In this document: piece by piece, positions 1 to 7,093 of the stretch
Layout: every line of letters begins with the position of its first letter
Numbering within the stretch: the first letter of the stretch is position 1
Source of the DNA: an uncultured Paraprevotella sp.
GTDB lineage: Bacteria; Bacteroidota; Bacteroidia; Bacteroidales; Bacteroidaceae
Reading direction: 5' to 3'
DNA length: 64,000 nt
Assembly (NCBI GenBank): GCA_944321525.1
Contig: CALULQ010000016.1
Span: 17,123-81,122, forward strand
Notes under the pieces: model-generated
Databases searched by the model: none
Seen by the model: only the letters and a program-made list of their open reading frames with translations
Told to the model about the DNA's origin: nothing
Program-made: the position numbers and the translations under genes

Positions 1-525
1 GAGAAGTTCAATGCGTTTAAGTCGTTCAACTATCCTTGCCTCGGGCACAGCGCGATAGACATACAAATCAAGCCGGAACGCATACGCCGCCCCGACCCGC
101 TCAGGCCGCTCAAAGCGCATTACTTGTTCGACACGAACGTGGTGGTGCTCACGCTCTTCCCCGGCATTCAGGAAAGCATCATCACCTCCGTCTTCCGGCT
201 GCAAGGGCTCAAGGCGGTGGTCATGAAGACGTTCGGTTCGGGCAACGCCCCGCAAAAACCTTGGCTCATCCGCCTCATCAAGGAAGCCACGGCAAGAGGG
301 GTTGTCGTGGTCAACATCACGCAATGCCAGTCGGGCAGCGTGGAGATGGAACGCTACGAGACGGGAAGGCAGCTGCTGGAAGCGGGCGTCATCAGCGGAT
401 ACGACAGCACGCCGGAATGCGCGCTCACCAAACTGATGTTCCTCCTGGGGCACGACCTCCCGCCCGAAGAAGTAAGGCGGCTGATGGCCACAAACCTGGC
501 CGGAGAAATCACGATAGATGCCTGA
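1..525 (+). CDS. ansA: Type I L-asparaginase, C-terminal part
   Basis: The open frame runs in from the left edge, so only about 174 C-terminal residues are present. They include FDTNVVVLTLFPGI, the conserved GSGNAP loop, VVVNITQCQSGSVEM and ALTKLMFLLGH, which are typical of the C-terminal domain of cytoplasmic type I asparaginases (asparagine to aspartate plus ammonia). The N-terminal catalytic threonines lie outside the window. The next gene begins 36 bases downstream with no obvious promoter or terminator between them, so the two may be co-transcribed. An internal ATG at 124 is too late to be the real start, because family similarity continues upstream of it. Confidence 0.88.
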   Translation, partial: EKFNAFKSFNYPCLGHSAIDIQIKPERIRRPDPLRPLKAHYLFDTNVVVLTLFPGIQESIITSVFRLQGLKAVVMKTFGSGNAPQKPWLIRLIKEATARGVVVVNITQCQSGSVEMERYETGRQLLEAGVISGYDSTPECALTKLMFLLGHDLPPEEVRRLMATNLAGEITIDA

Positions 526-561
526 AGGGGCAACACATCACACCTTTATAAATAGAAAATC

Positions 562-1338
562 ATGAACGGAATCGTCATAGGATTGTTATTGCCATTGGCC
601 GGCACCGCGCTGGGAGCGGCCTGCGTGTTTTTCATGAAGAAACAGATGCCCGACCTGGTGCAGAAGACGTTGCTGGGCTTTGCCTCGGGCGTCATGGTGG
701 CCGCCTCGGTGTGGTCGCTCCTCATCCCGGCCATGGACATGAGCGGAACGGACGAGGCACGGGTGGTGCCCGCCGTGTGCGGCTTCCTGGCCGGCATCGC
801 GTTCCTGCTGCTGATGGACCGCGTCATCCCCCACCTCCATCTGGGCAGCCCGTCGCCCGAAGGCCCGCACAGCCACCTTTCGCGCACCAGCATGCTGGCC
901 TTGGCCGTCACGCTGCACAACCTGCCCGAAGGCATGGCCGTGGGCGTGGCGTTGGCCGCCGCCCTGGAGCAAAGTAGCCACCTCTCCATGGCCGGCGCCG
1001 TGGCGCTCTCGCTGGGCATCGCCATCCAGAACTTCCCCGAGGGGGCCATCGTCTCCATGCCGCTCCGGTCGGAGGGCAACAGCCGCAGCCGGGCGTTCGC
1101 CATCGGGGCGCTGAGCGGCGTCGTGGAACCCGCCGGGGCCGCACTGACCATCCTGCTGGCCGCCTATGTCACGCCCTTCCTGCCCTACCTGCTGGCCTTT
1201 GCCGCAGGCGCCATGATCTACGTGGTGGTGGAAGAACTCATCCCCGAGGCATCACAAGGGCGCCATTCGAATCTGGGCACCATAGGCTTCGCCGCGGGCT
1301 TCTCGCTGATGATGGTGCTCGACGTGGTGTTAGGTTGA
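562..1338 (+). CDS. ZIP family metal (zinc) transporter
   Basis: This 258-residue, very hydrophobic protein carries the ZIP signature HNLPEGMAVGVAL at about residues 114-126 and a second metal-site helix with NFPEGAIVSMPL about 40 residues later. The His-rich segment HLHLGSPSPEGPHSH sits before the fourth helix, as in ZupT/GufA-type importers. It should move Zn2+ or other divalent cations across the inner membrane. Its stop codon overlaps the stop of the convergent regulator gene by 9 bases. Substrate specificity cannot be read from sequence. Confidence 0.9.
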   Translation: MNGIVIGLLLPLAGTALGAACVFFMKKQMPDLVQKTLLGFASGVMVAASVWSLLIPAMDMSGTDEARVVPAVCGFLAGIAFLLLMDRVIPHLHLGSPSPEGPHSHLSRTSMLALAVTLHNLPEGMAVGVALAAALEQSSHLSMAGAVALSLGIAIQNFPEGAIVSMPLRSEGNSRSRAFAIGALSGVVEPAGAALTILLAAYVTPFLPYLLAFAAGAMIYVVVEELIPEASQGRHSNLGTIGFAAGFSLMMVLDVVLG

Positions 1339-2214
1339 CCGCTTGGCGCGCAGTTCCTTCGGCCCCATCCCGAAATGCTTCTTCACGTATTTCCCGAAGA
1401 AGGACAACGAAGGGAAGTCCAGCTCCACCATGATTTCCTTGATGCTCTTGTTGGTGTAGAGCAGCAAGTCGGCCACGTCTTTCGTCACGGCCCTGTGTAT
1501 CAACTCCGAAGCCGTCTTGCCCGAAGCATTCTTGCACACGGCGGAGAGGTATTTGGGCGTGATGTTCAGCTTGTCGGCATAAAACGACACGGCCCGCGGC
1601 TTGGGACGGGTGAGCGCCAACAAGTCCAGGAAACTCTTGAACAGGTTCTGCCCCTGCGAATAGCTGTAAGTGTCCACCGACACATAGCGCCCCACCACGC
1701 TGTGGAAATCAAAGATGAACGACTTCAACAGGCTCTGCATGGACTCTTTGTAGAAAGACTGGCCTTGATGCTCCAACTTGTGCGACATCAAGGTGTAGTA
1801 CAAAGAGAAACGCGCATATTCGTCTTCATCAAGACTGATGACCGGATGGCTGGCCAGGAAGGCCAGCACGTCCCAATTGAACATGGAGAAGGATACGGAA
1901 TCCTCCAGCATCTTCCCTGACACGCACAGGCAATCCATCAAGAAATCATCAGAATGGGACACCCTCGTGAGCACGGCATGCGGCAGGGCCAACACCATAT
2001 CGTGCGCCTTCAGGCAATATTCCTTCCCGTCTATCGTACACACCGAAGTCCCCGACCTCAGCACGCACAATATCACCCATTCCGTCTTCACGGCCTTCAT
2101 CTTGGCATCCCGGACAAAGGGCGCACGCACCACGGCGATGTTATCGTCCGAGAGGATGCCGTGGTCGCGCAGGATGCCAAAATCATTATCCAACAACCAT
2201 AAATTTTCTTCCAT
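1330..2214 (-). CDS. AraC family transcriptional regulator
   Basis: This is a 294-residue protein. The C-terminal ~100 residues form the double helix-turn-helix of AraC proteins (ITPKYLSAVCKNASGKTASE followed by SIKEIMVELDFPSLSFFGKY). The N-terminal part resembles a cupin-like ligand domain (DGKEYCLKAHDMVLALP). The gene is convergent with and overlaps the ZIP gene at the stops, and is divergent from mutS2 across a 480-base gap holding a palindromic repeat. A near-consensus -7 element (minus strand TTACTTTG, 2239-2246) lies just upstream of the start. Effector and targets are unknown. Confidence 0.9.
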   Translation of the reverse strand: MEENLWLLDNDFGILRDHGILSDDNIAVVRAPFVRDAKMKAVKTEWVILCVLRSGTSVCTIDGKEYCLKAHDMVLALPHAVLTRVSHSDDFLMDCLCVSGKMLEDSVSFSMFNWDVLAFLASHPVISLDEDEYARFSLYYTLMSHKLEHQGQSFYKESMQSLLKSFIFDFHSVVGRYVSVDTYSYSQGQNLFKSFLDLLALTRPKPRAVSFYADKLNITPKYLSAVCKNASGKTASELIHRAVTKDVADLLLYTNKSIKEIMVELDFPSLSFFGKYVKKHFGMGPKELRAKRST

Positions 2215-2238
2215 TGAGTTCCTTTCGTTTTACGGATG

Positions 2239-2246
2239 CAAAGTAA
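2239..2246 (-). promoter_or_regulatory. Candidate -7 promoter element of the AraC gene
   Basis: Minus-strand TTACTTTG is close to the Bacteroidota TAnnTTTG element and lies about 25 bases upstream of the ATG. The first two bases are off consensus, so this is tentative. Confidence 0.4.
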
Positions 2247-2446
2247 GCAACTTAATCCTTATAAACTGACTTGATTCTTCGCAAAGGATAGCCAAAACCG
2301 CTTTGAAACTGTTCCGTAAAAGACATTTCTGCCCCTCTTTCCTCCTTTCCGGCACCGCCCGTGGCCTGCATTCCGCCCTCCGGGAACGCGGACGGACGCG
2401 GAATGCCGCGCGCAAAACCGCGAGGCTCCCCGCGCAGCGCGCCAGC

Positions 2447-2508
2447 GTACTCTGCGGAGAGTACTTGAGTACTTGCCGCAGAGTACTCGAGTATTCTCCG
2501 CAAAGTAC
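2447..2508. repeat. Palindromic GTACT/AGTAC tandem repeat, copy 1 (3 units)
   Basis: Three 18-base imperfect palindromes, GTACTCTGCGGAGAGTAC, GTACTTGCCGCAGAGTAC and GTATTCTCCGCAAAGTAC, are separated by the 4-base linkers TTGA and TCGA, giving an exact 22-base period. The copy lies between the divergent araC-like gene and mutS2, inside a G+C-rich stretch (2280-2640) with no believable gene. The left flank ends in CCAGC and the right flank begins GATTCG, features shared with other copies in this window. Related copies are at 10198, 52177, 58724 and 63296. Confidence 0.9.
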
Positions 2509-2661
2509 GATTCGCCTTTGCGGCCATCCCCGACGCCCAATGCCCCCGACGCCTTCCCGCCCTGAGGGAAAATGACTCTGCCCCACGGGCATGCACTGGA
2601 GGGGAAAGGCGCGCCACGCCTGAAAAATCGCCATTCAGGATTCTTTTCTGCCGCTTTTTCG

Positions 2662-2669
2662 TAACTTTG
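2662..2669 (+). promoter_or_regulatory. -7 promoter element of mutS2
   Basis: TAACTTTG matches TAnnTTTG and lies 23 bases before the mutS2 ATG, so the leader would be short. Confidence 0.6.
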
Positions 2670-2692
2670 CAGCCTGAAACCGCAAATGGAAT

Positions 2693-5248
2693 ATGATTTA
2701 CCCTCAGAATTTTGAACAAAAGATTGGGTTCGACGAAATACGGCGCTTGCTGAAAGGACACTGCCTCAGCACGCTCGGACAAGAGAAAGTGGAACAAATG
2801 CAATTCATGACCGAACTGCAAGCCATCCGCCAACGGCAGGAACAAACCCGGGAATTCATCAAAATCATGGAAGGCGAAGAAGAATTTCCGGCCCAAGACT
2901 TCTTCGACGTGCGCCCGGCCATCCGGCGCATCCGGGTGGAAGGCACCTATCTGGATGAGAACGAACTTTTCGACCTGAAGCGCTCGCTCGCCACCCTCAT
3001 TGCCATCGTCCAGTTCCTGAACAAAGGCAACGACGAAAGCGAAGAGGGGGAAACGGAAGGCTACCACGGCCCCTATCCGGCCCTGCACCGCCTGGCGGAA
3101 GGCGTCGCCGTGTTCCCGCAAATCGTGCGCCGCATCGACGGCATACTCGACCGCTACGGGAAAATCAAGGACACTGCCTCGACCGAGCTCCTGCGCATAC
3201 GCCGCGAACTGGCCGCCACCGAGGGCAGCATCTCGCGCACCCTGCACAGCATCCTGCGCAGCGCGCAACAAAACGGCATTGTGGACAAGGACGTGGCGCC
3301 CACCATGCGCGACGGGCGCCTCGTCATCCCCGTGGCGCCGGCCCTGAAACGCAAGATAAAAGGCATCGTGCACGACGAATCCGCCACGGGACGCACCGTG
3401 TTCATCGAACCGGCCGAAGTGGTGGAAGCCAACAACCGCATACGCGAACTGGAAGGGGAAGAGCGCCGCGAAATCATCCGCATCCTGCAGGAATTCACCG
3501 CCGAAATCCGACCGTTCCAACGGGAACTCCTCGACTCCTACGAATTCCTGGCCGAGATAGACTTCATCCACGCCAAAGCCGGGCTGGCACGGCAGTTCGA
3601 CGCCATCACGCCCGACCTCAAGGGCTCGCCGCTGATAGACTGGACGCTGGCGCGCCACCCCTTGTTGTCGCTCTCGCTCGCCCGCCACGGCAAGAAGACC
3701 GTTCCGCTCGACATCGAACTGAACAGCCGCCAGCGCATCCTCATCATCTCCGGCCCCAACGCCGGAGGCAAGTCGGTGTGCCTGAAGACCGTAGGCCTCA
3801 TCCAATACATGATGCAGTGCGGACTGCCCGTCCCCATCGGCGAGAACTCGCGCACCGGCATCTTCAGCAGCATCTTCATCGACATCGGTGACGAGCAAAG
3901 CATTGAGGACGACCTCAGCACCTACTCCAGCCACCTGCTGAACATGAAGAACATGATGAAGTCGTGCAACGGCACCAGCCTGCTACTCATCGACGAGTTC
4001 GGCGGCGGCACGGAACCGCAAATCGGCGGCGCCATTGCCGAAGCCGTGCTGAAACGCTTCAACCAGAAACGGACCTTCGGCGTCATCACCACACATTACC
4101 AGAACCTGAAACACTTTGCCGAGGACCACGAGGGCGTGGTCAACGGAGCCATGCTCTACGACCGCCAACACATGCAGGCGCTCTTCCAACTGCAAATCGG
4201 AAACCCCGGCAGCTCGTTCGCCGTGGAAATCGCACGGAAAATCGGACTGCCCGAGGAAGTCATCGCCGACGCATCGGACATCGTGGGCAAGGAATACATC
4301 AACGCGGACAAATACCTGCAGGACATCGTGCGCGACAAACGCTACTGGGAAACCAAACGGCAGACCATACACCAGCGGGAAAAAGAGATGGAAAAGACCA
4401 TCGCCCGCTACGAAGAGGAAATGAGCGAACTGCAACGCAGCCGGAAAGAAATCCTGGGCAAGGCCAAGGAAGAGGCCGAACAGCTGCTCAAAGCCTCGAA
4501 CGCCAAAATCGAAGGCACCATCAAAGCCATACGCGAGGCACAGGCCGAAAAGGAGAAGACACGCAACGCGCGCCAGGAACTGAACAACTTCAAAAACGAA
4601 GTGGAGGAGTTCGACCAAAAGCTCGAAGACGAAAAAATCGCCCGCAAGATGCAACAACTGCAGGAGCGACGGAAAAGGCAGGCCGACCGCAAGGAGAAAA
4701 AAGCCGCCGAGACCGCACGACGGAAAAGCGCCGGCGACACCCTGGCGCAAGGGGCACGGGCCGCACAGGACGCCGAACGGCCGCTGCAACCCGGCGACAC
4801 CGTGCGCATCAAAGGGCAGACCACCGTGGGCACCATCGAGGAAATCGACGGGGCGAACGCCATCGTCACCTTCGGCATGATGCACACCAACGTGAAGGCC
4901 GACCGGTTGGAAAGGGCCACGCCGGCGCCACAGAAGGAACTGAACCCGGCTGCGACCTACGTCAGCAAACAGACGCAAGACGCAGTCTACGAAAAAAAGC
5001 TGAACTTCAGGCAGGACATCGACGTGAGGGGCATGCGGGGCGACGAGGCCATACACGCCGTCACCTACTTCATTGACGACGCCATACTGCTCGGCATCCC
5101 GCGGGTGCGCATCCTCCACGGCACAGGGTCGGGCATACTGCGCACGCTCATCCGGCAATACCTGGCCACAGTGCCCGGAGTGGAGGATTTCAAGGACGAA
5201 CATGTGCAATTCGGCGGGGCTGGCATCACCGTGGTGGACTTGGCCTGA
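2693..5248 (+). CDS. mutS2: MutS2 family endonuclease/ATPase
   Basis: This 851-residue protein has the MutS2 architecture. A MutS-like core and clamp come first, then an ABC ATPase with Walker A GPNAGGKSV (about 354-362), signature region ESIEDDLSTYSSHL and Walker B LLLIDEFGGGTEP (about 428). A long charged coiled coil follows (about 540-690), then a KOW-like linker (GDTVRIKGQTTVGTIEEI) and a C-terminal Smr nuclease domain with HGTGSGILR (about 809). The mismatch-recognition domain I of MutS is absent, as expected. MutS2 proteins act on recombination intermediates and, in some Firmicutes, on collided ribosomes. Which role applies here is not known. A -7 element 23 bases upstream supports this start. 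Confidence 0.95.
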   Translation: MIYPQNFEQKIGFDEIRRLLKGHCLSTLGQEKVEQMQFMTELQAIRQRQEQTREFIKIMEGEEEFPAQDFFDVRPAIRRIRVEGTYLDENELFDLKRSLATLIAIVQFLNKGNDESEEGETEGYHGPYPALHRLAEGVAVFPQIVRRIDGILDRYGKIKDTASTELLRIRRELAATEGSISRTLHSILRSAQQNGIVDKDVAPTMRDGRLVIPVAPALKRKIKGIVHDESATGRTVFIEPAEVVEANNRIRELEGEERREIIRILQEFTAEIRPFQRELLDSYEFLAEIDFIHAKAGLARQFDAITPDLKGSPLIDWTLARHPLLSLSLARHGKKTVPLDIELNSRQRILIISGPNAGGKSVCLKTVGLIQYMMQCGLPVPIGENSRTGIFSSIFIDIGDEQSIEDDLSTYSSHLLNMKNMMKSCNGTSLLLIDEFGGGTEPQIGGAIAEAVLKRFNQKRTFGVITTHYQNLKHFAEDHEGVVNGAMLYDRQHMQALFQLQIGNPGSSFAVEIARKIGLPEEVIADASDIVGKEYINADKYLQDIVRDKRYWETKRQTIHQREKEMEKTIARYEEEMSELQRSRKEILGKAKEEAEQLLKASNAKIEGTIKAIREAQAEKEKTRNARQELNNFKNEVEEFDQKLEDEKIARKMQQLQERRKRQADRKEKKAAETARRKSAGDTLAQGARAAQDAERPLQPGDTVRIKGQTTVGTIEEIDGANAIVTFGMMHTNVKADRLERATPAPQKELNPAATYVSKQTQDAVYEKKLNFRQDIDVRGMRGDEAIHAVTYFIDDAILLGIPRVRILHGTGSGILRTLIRQYLATVPGVEDFKDEHVQFGGAGITVVDLA

Positions 5249-5338
5249 CCCCGCCTCCATCCGGCCAACATACATCAAAAAACAAAGCCAAAATGCTATT
5301 TTTCCGGCTCCGCCCTACCTGCATCGGACATTATTTAT

Positions 5339-5346
5339 TACCTTTG
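5339..5346 (+). promoter_or_regulatory. -7 promoter element of the acyl-CoA synthetase gene
   Basis: TACCTTTG followed by CAC is a full match to the Bacteroidota -7 element and lies about 54 bases before the start at 5400. Confidence 0.7.
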
Positions 5347-5399
5347 CACATAGCAAGACATAAATTGCAACGCATTTAGACTTATATAATAAATAGACT

Positions 5400-7058
5400 A
5401 TGTTGGAGAGATTTTTAAGCCAGACGGCTTTTACTTCACAGAACGATTTCATCCAGAACTTCCACATAAACGTGCCGGAAAACTTCAACTTCGGCTACGA
5501 CGTGGTGGACGCATGGGCCCAAGAGGCACCGGACAAGATTGCCTTGTGCTGGACCAACGACCACGGCGTGCACCACGACTTCACCTTTGCCGAACTGAAA
5601 GACTACACCGACCGCACGGCATCCTACTTCCAATCCCTGGGCATCGGGCATGGCGACATGGTGATGCTCATCCTCAAACGCAGGTATGAATTCTGGTTCT
5701 CCATCATCGCCCTCCACAAAATCGGCGCCGTGGCCATCCCCGCCACTCACCTGCTCACGGGCAAAGACATCGTCTACCGCAACAACGCGGCCGACATCAA
5801 AGCCATCGTTTGCGCTGGAGAGGAGGTCATCCTGAACCATGTGAAAGACTCCCTTCCCTACTCCCCCTCCATCAAACACCTGATTTCCACGGGCCCCATC
5901 GTGCCCCACGGATTCGAGGACTTCCAGAAGGGAGTATTGGAAGCTGCGCCATTCGTGCGCCCGGAGCACCCGAACTCCAACGACGACATCTCGCTGATGT
6001 ACTTCACCTCCGGCACGACGGGCGAGCCCAAGATGGTGGCCCACGACTTCACCTACCCCTTGGGGCACATCGTAACGGGGTGCTATTGGCACAACCTGCA
6101 CTCCGACAGCCTCCACCTGACCGTGGCCGACACGGGCTGGGGCAAGGCCGTTTGGGGCAAACTCTACGGTCAATGGATTGCCGGCGCCACAGTGTTCGTC
6201 TACGATTTCGAGAAGTTCCACGCTGCCGACATCCTGCAAATGATTCAGGACTACCACATCACTTCGCTCTGCGCCCCGCCCACCGTGTTCCGCTTCATGA
6301 TTCACGAAGACGTTTCGAAATACGACCTCTCCTCGCTGCAATACTGCACCATAGCAGGCGAAGCCCTGAACCCCTCCGTGTTCGACACATTCTACAAACT
6401 GACCGGCATCAAACTGATGGAAGGGTTCGGCCAAACGGAAACCACGCTGACCATCGCCACATTCCCGTGGATGGAACCCAAACCCGGCTCGATGGGCGTC
6501 CCCAATCCGGAATATGAAGTAGACTTGCTGAAAGCCGACGGGACAAGGGCAGGCACCAACGAGCACGGGCAAATCGTCATCCGCACGTCGAAAGGAAAAC
6601 CCCTCGGACTATTCAAGGAATACTACCGCAACCCCAAACTCACGCAGGAGGTATGGCACGACGGCATCTACTACACCGGCGACGTGGCATGGCGCGACGA
6701 CGACGGCTACTATTGGTTCGTGGGCCGCGTGGACGACGTCATCAAAAGTTCCGGCTACCGCATCGGGCCTTTCGAGGTGGAAAGCGCACTGATGACCCAT
6801 CCGGCCGTGTTGGAATGCGCCATCACCGGCGTGCCGGACGAAATCCGCGGACAAATAGTGAAAGCCACTATCGTGCTGGCCAAAGACTACCGCGACGTGG
6901 ACAAGGAAAACCTGGCCAAGACGCTGCAAAACCACGTGAAGCAGGTGACCGCCCCCTATAAATACCCGCGTGTCATTGAGTTCGTGGACGAACTGCCCAA
7001 GACCATCAGCGGAAAGATCCGCCGGGTGGAAATCCGCGACAAGGACAAGCAGAAATAA
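5400..7058 (+). CDS. AMP-forming acyl-CoA synthetase
   Basis: This 552-residue member of the ANL adenylating enzymes has the P-loop-like motif YFTSGTTGEPKM (about 201-212), the A5 motif GFGQTETT, the hinge YYTGDVAWRDDDGYYWFVGR and the C-terminal A10 lysine motif ISGKIRR (about 535-541). The family activates a carboxylic acid with ATP to an acyl-AMP and transfers it to CoA. The closest general type is the medium-chain or acetyl-CoA synthetase-like group, but the acid cannot be read from sequence. It is followed 35 bases later by a secreted M16 protease with no clear promoter between them, so they may share a transcript. Confidence 0.88.
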   Translation: MLERFLSQTAFTSQNDFIQNFHINVPENFNFGYDVVDAWAQEAPDKIALCWTNDHGVHHDFTFAELKDYTDRTASYFQSLGIGHGDMVMLILKRRYEFWFSIIALHKIGAVAIPATHLLTGKDIVYRNNAADIKAIVCAGEEVILNHVKDSLPYSPSIKHLISTGPIVPHGFEDFQKGVLEAAPFVRPEHPNSNDDISLMYFTSGTTGEPKMVAHDFTYPLGHIVTGCYWHNLHSDSLHLTVADTGWGKAVWGKLYGQWIAGATVFVYDFEKFHAADILQMIQDYHITSLCAPPTVFRFMIHEDVSKYDLSSLQYCTIAGEALNPSVFDTFYKLTGIKLMEGFGQTETTLTIATFPWMEPKPGSMGVPNPEYEVDLLKADGTRAGTNEHGQIVIRTSKGKPLGLFKEYYRNPKLTQEVWHDGIYYTGDVAWRDDDGYYWFVGRVDDVIKSSGYRIGPFEVESALMTHPAVLECAITGVPDEIRGQIVKATIVLAKDYRDVDKENLAKTLQNHVKQVTAPYKYPRVIEFVDELPKTISGKIRRVEIRDKDKQK

Positions 7059-7093
7059 ACGGCTACAATTATAACATTTAATCTTATTACCAC

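Noticed and set aside
2447..2508. CRISPR-like array from the regular 22-base period
   Set aside because: The spacers are only 4 bases (TCGA) and the units are palindromic and variable. There are at most three per copy and no cas genes.
3983..5278. Long minus-strand open frame opposite mutS2
   Set aside because: It is a shadow in G+C-rich coding sequence. The plus strand encodes a complete MutS2.
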